Source: Candidatus Woesearchaeota archaeon
Lineage (GTDB): Archaea; Nanobdellota; Nanobdellia; Woesearchaeales; GW2011-AR4
DNA length: 64,000 nt
Direction: 5' to 3'
Assembly: GCA_016187465.1 (NCBI GenBank)
Contig: JACPJQ010000003.1
Location: 62,001 to 126,000 of the forward strand
Each line of letters opens with the position of its first letter. The first letter of the stretch is position 1. The position numbers and the translations under genes are program-made. Under the pieces are notes generated by a model. It saw only the letters and a program-made list of their open reading frames with translations, was not told the origin of the DNA and did no database searches. Positions 27,904-37,060 of the stretch are shown here, piece after piece.

Positions 27904-28151
27904 TTTGTTAAAAGTTCCTTACCTTTCTTTGTTATAAAATACAATTTCCCAATTTTATCTTTGGGGTTAACAGACTCTATTAACTTCTTATCAAAAAGTT
28001 CTTTCAAGGTAAAAGAAGCCTGAGAAATAGCTATTTTCAGTGATTTTTTGGTATCATTAGTAGATAAAGGCTTATCCGATTTTGCAAGTAACTCTAACAC
28101 ACTCTTTCTTCTAGAGCCTCTATTAACCCAAGCATACAGCCCCCAATCCAT
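27900..28151 (-). CDS. Winged-helix regulator of R-M cassette
   Basis: KSVLELLAKSDKPLSTNDTKKSLKIAISQASFTLKELFDKKLIESV. Confidence 0.65.
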   Translation of the reverse strand: MDWGLYAWVNRGSRRKSVLELLAKSDKPLSTNDTKKSLKIAISQASFTLKELFDKKLIESVNPKDKIGKLYFITKKGKELLTK

Positions 28152-28252
28152 AAACTATAGAAAAACTTAAATATATATTTAAATTAACTTAAGAATAAGT
28201 TAAGAAATTAGCAATAATATGCGACACGCACGAAAATGAGGACGCAATAAAG

Positions 28253-29299
28253 GTTTTTGACTTTTTGCATTTGGGCGGCAATAACGAGCATTACAAAGTT
28301 GGAAATGATGAATTCAGAAGAATAGTCCGCAATGCGCTTAATGACGAGATGTTTAATGTTGAAGACAAAACCGTAGTGACTGGCAACGATATAACCTTAA
28401 GATTAAGGAATTTAAAGCCAAATATAAGCTCTGATTATCTTGAATATTTAAGCTCCAATGGCATGCCCGTTGAAATGCCTGTTGTTTTAGCCCATGGGCT
28501 GTTCAGCAACCTGACAACATGGGAAGTTTTAGGCGCAGAGCTTTCCAACATTGGAAGAGATACTTGGCTAATTGAAATAACTGGCGGTCCTGGACAAGAT
28601 TGCGATGACTGCATTGACTATACGTTTTATAATCTGACAGATATTTTTGTTCCAGAATTATTAAACGGGGTTTTGGGTTTTACTGGGAAAGATAATTTAC
28701 AATACGTTGGGTTTAGCAATGGCTGTCGTGCAGCTTTGGACAGCCTGGAAAGAAACCAGTTTGACTCAAATAAAGTTGAGACGTTTGTGGCGGTTGGATG
28801 TCCGGGAAGTTTTGAGGGGAATAGTACGACTGGGAATATCATAGCAGCAAATGATGGGAAAGTATCACAAAGATTAGATGCCAAAAATTTAAAACATCTA
28901 TCAAGATTTGATTTGGCGTTGGCTGGACTTTTTAATATAGATTATATAACCAAAATTCAAGAACCAAAGGTATCTCTAAATTTGTTTAAATTTTATGAAA
29001 ATATAATTATTAACAAAAGCGATAGGCAACCAGGGGATATCAATATCTCCAATTTTATGATAATCCAAGGTAATGCATTTACTTCAGATGATGGAATTGT
29101 AACAGTCATTGACGAAAAGAATATCTATACTAATGCTAATAAAAATTTAAATCCCAAAAAACATTTTAATATATTCGCCATTCATAGTAGTTTAGATACT
29201 AAGGATAGGACAAAAAGCATTATTAGAAAATCAATTAATAAAGAGAAGCTAAGTTTCTACGAAAAAACAATAAATTTATTAAATGAATCTAACGTTTAG
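28253..29299 (+). pseudogene. Orphan lipase-like C-terminal cassette, no proper start codon
   Basis: First ~197 nt match 22939-23135 with 3 mismatches; then diverged lipase-like domain (YVGFSNGCRAAL). Confidence 0.6.
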
Positions 29300-29554
29300 A
29301 TGAAAATGAATAAAATCCATTTAATTTGGATATCTGGTGTATCGTTAGCTTTATTGATGGGCATTATTGCTTTCTTTGGTTTTAAAAATTGTGAGCAAGA
29401 TTTGGGTTGTATTATTTTTGTAATAATTCCAGGATACCCAGGATTGATACTTGGTTTAGAGGGATTTACTTCAATTTTAGTCAGCCTTACCTTCTGGTTT
29501 CTCCTCGGCTCTTTAATCGGTTTTTCGGTTTATAAGATAAAGGGAAATAAGTAA
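29300..29554 (+). CDS. Small membrane protein downstream of orphan lipase cassette
   Basis: 84 aa, at least two TM segments, starts directly after the lipase stop. Confidence 0.65.
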   Translation: MKMNKIHLIWISGVSLALLMGIIAFFGFKNCEQDLGCIIFVIIPGYPGLILGLEGFTSILVSLTFWFLLGSLIGFSVYKIKGNK

Positions 29555-29556
29555 AT

Positions 29557-29883
29557 AGGAAAAGTTCACATAACGTACAATATTTCACGAGGTTTTTTCC
29601 CTCCAAAATTTGCCCTCGTGTGAGGCAACCCACACACAGAGCTGGCAAATTTTGAGAGCTGGAAAAAACTTAGGAAAAATCGAAAAATGCTTGGCATTTT
29701 AGCGTAAGCGTTCGATTTTTCCGTGAAATATGTGTTATATTCTTTTTCCATACGTAGTGTGGGAAAACTGCGTCCGCAGACTTTTTTAGACACCGTAAAT
29801 CTGAGAGGCACTGTAGTTTTTACTTACTATAAATCCTGCGAAGCAGAGTAAATGTCCGTAGGACTAAAGGGGGAGTCCGAATT
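29557..29883 (+). repeat. Left terminal inverted repeat of R-M element, with nested cruciform 29580-29731
   Basis: Shares ordered blocks with reverse complement of 33971-34130. Confidence 0.6.
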
Positions 29884-29933
29884 AGAAAAATATATAAAGT
29901 ATTACTTTACTACTTTACTTAAGGGGTTTATAA

Positions 29934-30088
29934 TGATACAAAAAAAAGAGTTAAAAGATGATGACAGAATTTCTTTTATAGGTAATAGAGATATTTGGCA
30001 AGATTTTGTTTACAAAGTCAAGAAAAATAAAAAGAAAGTGTGGCAAGAATTAGAACCAATCCTAAAAGACTATATCAAATTAAATTGA
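29934..30088 (+). CDS. Small hypothetical protein
   Basis: MIQKKELKDDDRISFIGNRDIWQDFVYKVKKNKKKVWQELEPILKDYIKLN. Confidence 0.45.
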
Positions 30089-30097
30089 GGTTTTATA

Positions 30098-31324
30098 ATG
30101 CAAACAAATCTTACAGAATTCAAACAAACCGAGCAAACACATCAAAATGTCAAATTAGAAGAACCCATTGTAATTAATAATGAACCAAAATCAATTATTT
30201 CAAACAAATTTATGTACGGTCAATATTTTACAAAAAAAGCTATAGTTAAAAGAGTAATTGAGTTGTTACAGAAATATAAAAATTACCCTATAAATATTAA
30301 CATTTTAGAGCCATCTTTTGGAACTGGAAATTTTATTTCTGTATTAAAAGAAAAGGGATTTAATAGAATTACTGGTTGTGAGATTGATTCCTCTTTAACT
30401 AACAATCCTACCGATTTTTTTGATTTTCCTTTAGATAAGAAATATGATTTAATTATAGGTAATCCCCCTTTTACAAAATACAATGTAGTGGAAAGTTATT
30501 TTTATCCAAACAATTATATAACTTCTTTAATCAGCAGGGAAAGTTACCTTACAAAAAAGCTACTAAAAAAGGAAAAAGAAAAAATTGAAAATATATTTAT
30601 CTTAAAATCTCTTCAACATCTTAAAGATAATAATTCATCTTTAGCATTTGTGCTTCCCATCTCATTCTTCATTAAAAATAGGAATAAAGAGATAAAAGAA
30701 AAGATATTCGAGAAATTTTCTACAATAATAATCTACCAAAATGATAAAGTTTGGTTTGATTATCCTATTCCTTGTTGTTTTGCTATTTTTACAAACACTG
30801 AGGAGTATAAGAATAAAATTATTGTAACCTATGAAAATTCTGAAGTGCACGAATCTATTTTTGATATTAGTAAAATAAATGAAGAGTTGATTCCAGAAGT
30901 CGTTTTTAATAAGAAAAATGGAAAAACTGTTCAATTAAAAGGAAATGAATTAGAGAATTATATTTCAAAAAAAAGAGTCAAATGCGAGAAGTCATTTAAA
31001 GAAAATAATGTGTCTGCCAAAAATATCCTAGAAAGAATAAAAATTCCTGAAAATTCAGAAATAGCTGATTATAAACTGGCTGTTGTAAGAGTTGGAAACT
31101 CAAGTGTAGGCAAATGTGGTTTGATAAACCTAAATAAAGATATTTTGAATGATATGTTTTATGTATTTGATTTTAAAGAATCGTTTGTAAATAACAAAGA
31201 AATTAAGGAAAAAATTTGTGAAGAGATAAACAAAAATCAAGATTATTTTAAACAAATTACTTGTAGAGTCGGAAGCAAATCAATAAAAAAAGAAGATGTT
31301 TTTAATTTTAAGGTTGAAATATAA
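30098..31324 (+). CDS. N6-adenine DNA methyltransferase (NPPF)
   Basis: FMYGQYFTKKAIVKRVIELL, ILEPSFGTGNFISVL, LIIGNPPFTKYN. Confidence 0.85.
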   Translation: MQTNLTEFKQTEQTHQNVKLEEPIVINNEPKSIISNKFMYGQYFTKKAIVKRVIELLQKYKNYPININILEPSFGTGNFISVLKEKGFNRITGCEIDSSLTNNPTDFFDFPLDKKYDLIIGNPPFTKYNVVESYFYPNNYITSLISRESYLTKKLLKKEKEKIENIFILKSLQHLKDNNSSLAFVLPISFFIKNRNKEIKEKIFEKFSTIIIYQNDKVWFDYPIPCCFAIFTNTEEYKNKIIVTYENSEVHESIFDISKINEELIPEVVFNKKNGKTVQLKGNELENYISKKRVKCEKSFKENNVSAKNILERIKIPENSEIADYKLAVVRVGNSSVGKCGLINLNKDILNDMFYVFDFKESFVNNKEIKEKICEEINKNQDYFKQITCRVGSKSIKKEDVFNFKVEI

Positions 31325-31506
31325 TGGCTAATTATAAAAGAGACAAAATAGGAAGACAAGAAAAGGCTTATAGAGAAAAATTAAAAAGAGATGCTCTTAA
31401 AAATGTTGAACCTATTGAAAAGAAGCCAATCTCTGAAGAAGATAGAAGGAGATTGATTGAACTATGGGAAAATATGAAAAAGAAAGATTCTCAAGATAAA
31501 ATTTGA
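31324..31506 (+). CDS. Small charged protein of R-M cassette
   Basis: 60-aa ORF overlapping methyltransferase stop. Confidence 0.45.
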   Translation: MANYKRDKIGRQEKAYREKLKRDALKNVEPIEKKPISEEDRRRLIELWENMKKKDSQDKI

Positions 31507-32120
31507 ATTAGTGAATTTCTATGATTTTTAGATGCATGTGCAAGAGTTAAAATTATACCTTTCAAATCCTCTTTATTTAAAATTAATTCTCCAAAACATC
31601 CACTTCCTAATTGTTCTTCTTTATTAATTACGCCTTTCTTGTTTTTTAATTCTAACAAATTATTATCAAATGGGATTAATACATACATATGGGGATGAGA
31701 TACAACACCGTAATCCCCCAATTTAAAAGTTAATCTGACTTTTAAACCAGAATCAAGAACTTTTTCAAATGAATTAAAAATATCTGTATATTGATATATC
31801 TTAAATTCTTCAAATTCTGCTATTTCTTTCTCATTAGTCGAAGTTGATCTTTTAGAATATTCAGAATCTTCTGCAAATTTTTCGATTTTTTTTATATCTC
31901 CAATTAACTCATTACTATCATCATGATTAAAAAGCTGAGATAATAATTTAATTTCTTTATTTGTTATCATCCATTCTACATAATAATCGTCTTTACAAAT
32001 TGTTTTAGTAGGGCTTGGGAAATGGTTTCCATTTTTGTCAGCTATCCTTATTCCACCCTGAGAAAAATGTAATGGTAGGATTATTTTATTCCCATTTAGT
32101 TTTGCTTTGGCATTGCTCAT
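31491..32120 (-). CDS. Hypothetical protein of R-M cassette
   Basis: 209-aa ORF, no recognised motif. Confidence 0.6.
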   Translation of the reverse strand: MSNAKAKLNGNKIILPLHFSQGGIRIADKNGNHFPSPTKTICKDDYYVEWMITNKEIKLLSQLFNHDDSNELIGDIKKIEKFAEDSEYSKRSTSTNEKEIAEFEEFKIYQYTDIFNSFEKVLDSGLKVRLTFKLGDYGVVSHPHMYVLIPFDNNLLELKNKKGVINKEEQLGSGCFGELILNKEDLKGIILTLAHASKNHRNSLIQILS

Positions 32121-32129
32121 TTTCCTTTA

Positions 32130-32756
32130 TTAAATAAATTCTTTCAATGAGTCTAATTTTTTATTAAATGTTCTTGGACCATGATTTATTATTTGAGAAA
32201 AGGTTTTACCCCTAAATTCTGTTTTCATGGAAGGTTCCCCAAATAATCTAACATAACTATTATAATTAAGGTTACATTGTATTCGTCTTTGATTTTTACT
32301 ATCAATCTTATGTGTTATTGTCAATAAACCCATTTTATTTTTTCTCTCACTTTTCCATTTTTTTGCAAAATCTATCCCCTTTTTTTGTCCCTCTTTGCCA
32401 GCAGGAAAACGTTTTATTTTTTCATCAAATTCTTTTAATTCTTCTAAAGAAATCATACCCCTCATTTTCTTTAAGATTCTAGGGGTGATTAAAATTTCAT
32501 CAATGCTTCGAATTATCTTTTTTGTCCCTACCTGCTCCCACCTACCAACTACGAGAGTAAATGGTTCATTAATTTCCCAAATCCTTACCGTACTACTAAA
32601 TTCAAGTGCATTCTTTAAACCCATACATTTAACACTTATTGGTGTTTCTCCAGGGATATCCCATTTTTCAGTATAATTTTCAGCTAAATGATCTACGCCG
32701 AGTATTTTTTTAACCCATTTCTGAAAAATAAAACCATGCTCTTGAACTTCAGTCAT
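32130..32756 (-). CDS. Putative restriction endonuclease
   Basis: AENYTEKWDIPGETPISVKCMGLKNALEF suggests a PD-(D/E)xK site; between methyltransferases. Confidence 0.5.
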   Translation of the reverse strand: MTEVQEHGFIFQKWVKKILGVDHLAENYTEKWDIPGETPISVKCMGLKNALEFSSTVRIWEINEPFTLVVGRWEQVGTKKIIRSIDEILITPRILKKMRGMISLEELKEFDEKIKRFPAGKEGQKKGIDFAKKWKSERKNKMGLLTITHKIDSKNQRRIQCNLNYNSYVRLFGEPSMKTEFRGKTFSQIINHGPRTFNKKLDSLKEFI

Positions 32757-32789
32757 GAACTTTGTTTACACTGGAGTTGTTATATAGAT

Positions 32790-32809
32790 ATTTAACAGAT
32801 TTGTTAAAT
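32790..32809. promoter_or_regulatory. Perfect 8-bp dyad ATTTAACA-gatt-TGTTAAAT in divergent promoter region
   Basis: Between divergent REase and AbrB/wHTH genes. Confidence 0.5.
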
Positions 32810-32842
32810 AAGTATAAAAGAAGAGTTAATTAAGTGGATTAA

Positions 32843-33001
32843 ATGTTTGAAAAAAGGAAAACCACCTTACAGCAACCAGAAATAACAAGGTCATTTGTAA
32901 CAATACCTAAAGATTTTGTTAAAAGGCTCAAGTGGATTAAAGGACAAGAACTTTATATAGAACTAAAAGAAAATAACATTATAATTACAAAAAGAGAATA
33001 A
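32843..33001 (+). CDS. SpoVT/AbrB-like DNA-binding protein (52 aa)
   Basis: MFEKRKTTLQQPEITRSFVTIPKDFVKRLKWIKGQELYIELKENNIIITKRE*. Confidence 0.65.
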   Translation: MFEKRKTTLQQPEITRSFVTIPKDFVKRLKWIKGQELYIELKENNIIITKRE

Positions 33002-33003
33002 AA

Positions 33004-33279
33004 ATGGATTGGAATTTAATCAGCTTGATAACAAGTAGTAAAATAAGATTTAAAGTATTGACAAGATTAAACAAGTCAAAATTTACACCGACAGAATTAA
33101 GTAAAGAGCTTGAGATTCATATAAGTGCAATAAGCAGAACTTTGTCAGAATTAACTGAAAAAGAATTAATCAATTGTCTTACAGATAAAAGAACTAAATT
33201 TAAGTATTATGGAATTTCAGAGAAAGGAAAGGAGATACTAAAAAAGATTAATGAAGAAACAAAGGTTAATTCTGATTAA
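33004..33279 (+). CDS. Winged-helix transcriptional regulator
   Basis: LTRLNKSKFTPTELSKELEIHISAISRTLSELTEKELINCL. Confidence 0.75.
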   Translation: MDWNLISLITSSKIRFKVLTRLNKSKFTPTELSKELEIHISAISRTLSELTEKELINCLTDKRTKFKYYGISEKGKEILKKINEETKVNSD

Positions 33280-33928
33280 AAGAGGACAAATTTCTCTCTT
33301 TTTGTTTGAGTCGTTTAATAGCCAAATCGGCATATTTTTTCTCTATCTCAAATCCAATAAAATTTCTGTTTGAGTCTTTGCAAGCTAATGCAGTGCTACC
33401 ACTTCCTATAAATGGGTCGAGAACTAAATCCTTTTCATTAGAAAACATTTCCAGAATTTCTTTAATAAACTTTGTGGGTTTTGGTGTCGGATGATCAATA
33501 AATCCTTCTAGAGGTTCAACCTTTCTACCTGGGGAATCAATAAAAATATCTTTATTTTGTTTTTTTATTTTTGGATTTCCTTTTTTGAAGATAAAAACAG
33601 ACATAAATTTGGTATAACCAATAGATGATCTTACACTTCCATTTGGGCAATATAAAACTATTTGCCAATGATACTTAAATGGGTTATTCTTGAAAACTTC
33701 TGGAATAAATTTTGTGCTAAAGAACGTGATAAAAAATGTGTCTTTTTTAAGAACACGATAACATTCAGGAAGAATTTCAAAATATAATCTTAAATCTTCA
33801 TCATTACTAATCCCTTTCTTGCTTAAACCATACGGTGGATCTGTTAAGATTAAATCCACTGATTCATCTTCTAATTGTTTTATTCCTTTAATAGCATCCA
33901 TGCAGTAAATTTTATTAATATCGAGCAT
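33266..33928 (-). CDS. DNA methyltransferase (DPPYG, beta-class)
   Basis: LILTDPPYGLSKKG; DPFIGSGSTALACKDSNRNFIGFEIE. Confidence 0.9.
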   Translation of the reverse strand: MLDINKIYCMDAIKGIKQLEDESVDLILTDPPYGLSKKGISNDEDLRLYFEILPECYRVLKKDTFFITFFSTKFIPEVFKNNPFKYHWQIVLYCPNGSVRSSIGYTKFMSVFIFKKGNPKIKKQNKDIFIDSPGRKVEPLEGFIDHPTPKPTKFIKEILEMFSNEKDLVLDPFIGSGSTALACKDSNRNFIGFEIEKKYADLAIKRLKQKERNLSSFNQN

Positions 33929-33970
33929 AGAATAATATTAACTTAACGTATATATAAATCTTTTTTATAA

Positions 33971-34130
33971 AAATTCGGAACTCCCCCTAAAGTAAAAACT
34001 TAGGAGAATGTAGTGAACCGTATAATACCGCATATTATGCGAAAGTGCCTCTCAATTAAGATTTACGGCGTAAGCCTTTTCATAGGTGTCTAAAAAAGTG
34101 AATATAACACCGTTATGGCGAACTTTTCCT
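33971..34130 (-). repeat. Right terminal inverted repeat of R-M element
   Basis: Reverse complement AGGAAAAGTTCgCCATAACGgtgttatattc...ttagggggagttccgaatt. Confidence 0.6.
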
Positions 34131-34208
34131 TAAAGATTTAGCATTTCTATACTCACGGATAAAATCTATTGAGCAATAGTTGTCCGTTCGTAATAAGCAA
34201 AAGGCATA

Positions 34209-34277
34209 ATTGACAGGGTTTTGAAGAAAGAGGAAGAGATTGGGAAAGAATTGAATGAATTGAAGAAGATGATTTAA
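34209..34277 (+). pseudogene. 3' remnant of an upstream gene (HsdS/HsdM-like coiled coil?)
   Basis: IDRVLKKEEEIGKELNELKKMI*, stop overlaps the next ATG (TAATG). Confidence 0.3.
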
Positions 34278-35344
34278 TGGCTAAAAAAAACTTCGAAATA
34301 ATCCCTAAAGAGTACAGATCCCTTATATCAAATATAGGGCAACTTCTTGAGGAAGGGAGGAAAAAAGCATTTTCTTTTGTAAACTCAATTCTTGTAAAAA
34401 CTTATTGGGAAATTGGAAAAAAGATTGTCGAATATGAGCAAGGTGGAAGCGGAAAGGCTGAATATGGCACTTCATTGCTAGATAATCTTTCTAAAGATTT
34501 AAGACAAAGGTACGGAAAGGGCTTTGGCAGGAGAAACGTTCTTGATATGAGGCGTTTTTATCTTGCATATCGGAAATGGCAGACAGTGTCCGCCGAATTA
34601 AGTTGGAGCCACTATATTGAGCTTCTTGAAATAGAAAATAACTTGGAACGCTCATTCTATGAGAAACAGGCAATTAATGAAAAATGGTCTGTGCGTGAAT
34701 TGTCAAGGCAGATAAATTCAGCTCTTTTTCAAAGAATCGCATTAAGCAAAGACAAGAAAGGCGTTTTGGAGTTATCAAAAAAAGGCATTGTGATAAAAAG
34801 AGGCTCTGATATCATAAAGGACCCTTACATTCTAGAGTTTTTAAAAATTCCAGAGAATTATAAGCTGAACGAGAAAGAATTAGAGCAACGAATAATAGAC
34901 AACCTTCAAATGTTCCTGCTTGAATTGGGGAAAGGGTTCAGCTTTGTCGCAAGACAGCATCGGATTTCGCTGGGAAATAGCCACTTCTATGTGGATTTGG
35001 TGTTCTATCATATGATACTCAAATGCTTTGTATTAATAGACATCAAGGTAGGAAAAGCAACTCACCAAGATGTTGGGCAAATGAATCTATACTTAAATTA
35101 CTTCAAAAAAGAGGAGAATTCTCAAGGCGATAACGAGCCAATTGGCATTATACTTTCAGCGACAAAAAATGATATTGATGTTGAGTTTGAGATTGAAAGT
35201 TCAGCCGCTTTTCAAAATTTACTTAGGGAAATCAAGACGAGATTTTCTGACATCATCAAGGAGTGCGAGTGGGTCATTATCTCAAAAGAGCACAAGTTCG
35301 ACCACTTTCCGGGACGCTACCCTACAAATCCGGAATTCTTTTAG
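34277..35344 (+). CDS. DUF1016 / PDDEXK nuclease (YhcG-like)
   Basis: VKTYWEIGKKIVEYEQ...LDNLSKDLRQRYGKGFGRRNVLDMRRFY...LGNSHFYVDLVFYHMILKCFVLIDIKVGK. Confidence 0.88.
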   Translation: MAKKNFEIIPKEYRSLISNIGQLLEEGRKKAFSFVNSILVKTYWEIGKKIVEYEQGGSGKAEYGTSLLDNLSKDLRQRYGKGFGRRNVLDMRRFYLAYRKWQTVSAELSWSHYIELLEIENNLERSFYEKQAINEKWSVRELSRQINSALFQRIALSKDKKGVLELSKKGIVIKRGSDIIKDPYILEFLKIPENYKLNEKELEQRIIDNLQMFLLELGKGFSFVARQHRISLGNSHFYVDLVFYHMILKCFVLIDIKVGKATHQDVGQMNLYLNYFKKEENSQGDNEPIGIILSATKNDIDVEFEIESSAAFQNLLREIKTRFSDIIKECEWVIISKEHKFDHFPGRYPTNPEFF

Positions 35345-35346
35345 GC

Positions 35347-35538
35347 TTATTTCCTGCCAGCACCATACATCTCCCAGCTCAGATACCCAGCAACAACAAC
35401 AGCAACATAGCTGTACCATACAGGCACGTTAAAGCCGCCTATGTCCGCTTCCCAGCTGAAAATGCTCCTCAGCAAATGCAGCACTGCAACAATCCCGAAA
35501 ATCACAGAAGCAAGCATCAATAATTGGTTTTTTTCCAT
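35347..35538 (-). CDS. Small two-TM membrane protein
   Basis: MEKNQLLMLASVIFGIVAVLHLLRSIFSW...YVAVVVAGYLSWEMY. Confidence 0.55.
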   Translation of the reverse strand: MEKNQLLMLASVIFGIVAVLHLLRSIFSWEADIGGFNVPVWYSYVAVVVAGYLSWEMYGAGRK

Positions 35539-35682
35539 TATCTTGTTCCTAATTTTGGAGTATTTAAAATTAGCGGTTTGTTTGAATTTTTATTTTGAAA
35601 ATATCAGTTAATGTTTAATCGTTGATGGATTTTTATTATAGTGCAAAGGATGATTCAAAACAAAAACCTTTAAATATCCCCT

Positions 35683-36828
35683 ATGAGATTAAATCACTTA
35701 CAAATGGTAATACACCACATAAAGAAATTCTTTGAATCCCAGAAAAAGAGGATGAGTGAGAAAAAAAAGGAAGAAGACAAGCTAGAGTCCTTCAGGGAAA
35801 CAGAGGAGATGAGGAAGGCAGAGGAAATAAAGAGGGAGGCAGACAGATTGGCTCAATTGAAGCAGTACACAACAGCAATTGAAGAATACAACAAAGCCCT
35901 GGAATTATATCCTTACAAGGGTAATGAGCAGGATATGTTCAAGAATGCAGCTGAGTTTTTGTTCAAGTGCAATTATAATATAGCGGCATGCTTTTCCTAC
36001 CTTGACAGCTTTGACAATGCCATAGGGCATTTTGACAGGGCTTTGCAGGTTGAAATGGCCGATGACGAAAATAAGGTAAGGGCGCTGATGGGCAAGGGAA
36101 ACACTTTCTACAGGAAAAAGCTTTTTGTTGAGGGAAGGTACAAAGCAGGCGCTTACCGCATTTCAATGGACACAGAGTACGAAATAAGCGACAAAAAGGT
36201 TGAGGAATACAAAGAGGAGGACAGGAAAAAGAATTTCATCAAGATGGCGCATGAATGCTTTACACAGGCTGCAGAGCTCGACAAAAGCCATATAGACGCA
36301 TGGTACAACAAAGGGCACATGGAGATGCTCATGAGCAAGATAAAAGATGCCGTTCAGTCATTTGACAGCGTCATAAGCATCAACAAAAACTATGAAAACA
36401 AGGAAGCAATCTCTTTGTTTGACGAGATAAAGAAAGAAAAGGGCATTTCGATAAAAACATCTGAGATTATGGACAGGAGCGAAGGCGCAGAGCCAAGCTT
36501 CAAGACCAAGACAGGCCATCTTGTCAAGACAAGGGCAGAGATGGAAATAGCGAATTTCCTGTTCAACAACAATCTATTGTTCCAGTACAATACAGTCGCT
36601 ACATGGGCTGACAAGGATGATTTCAGGGCTTCTTTTTACATCCCAAAGCTTGACCTTTACATTGACAACCATCCTTATGATTACCTGAAAGAGTACCAAA
36701 AAATCATGAAAACCAAGATAAAGCAGTATGAGAAGCACAAGAAGAAGCACATTTACATCACTTCTGAAGATGAGAAGAACATTGAGGATTCGATAAAGCT
36801 GAAGATGAAGCCTTATATTATGTTGTGA
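35683..36828 (+). CDS. TPR-repeat protein
   Basis: LKQYTTAIEEYNKALELYP, FDNAIGHFDRALQVEM, HIDAWYNKGHMEMLMSKIKDAVQSFDSVI. Confidence 0.75.
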   Translation: MRLNHLQMVIHHIKKFFESQKKRMSEKKKEEDKLESFRETEEMRKAEEIKREADRLAQLKQYTTAIEEYNKALELYPYKGNEQDMFKNAAEFLFKCNYNIAACFSYLDSFDNAIGHFDRALQVEMADDENKVRALMGKGNTFYRKKLFVEGRYKAGAYRISMDTEYEISDKKVEEYKEEDRKKNFIKMAHECFTQAAELDKSHIDAWYNKGHMEMLMSKIKDAVQSFDSVISINKNYENKEAISLFDEIKKEKGISIKTSEIMDRSEGAEPSFKTKTGHLVKTRAEMEIANFLFNNNLLFQYNTVATWADKDDFRASFYIPKLDLYIDNHPYDYLKEYQKIMKTKIKQYEKHKKKHIYITSEDEKNIEDSIKLKMKPYIML

Positions 36829-37060
36829 ATTAATTCTTATGAAAAACTCTCAACAAATTTTTTGTTTTGAAGTCTTAAAGGAGTATGCTGTCGGAAACGA
36901 ATGGTAAAAACTTACTTTTAAGATAATAAAACACCATTTTTTTGTTATATGAGTATTGATTTCCCAAATTTTGCCGTCAATAATGTAGTTTTTTACCATT
37001 CATCTTAGTAGGCACTCTCTATAAAGTGAACCGATTTTGCCAACCTGTAGGTGAATATAA

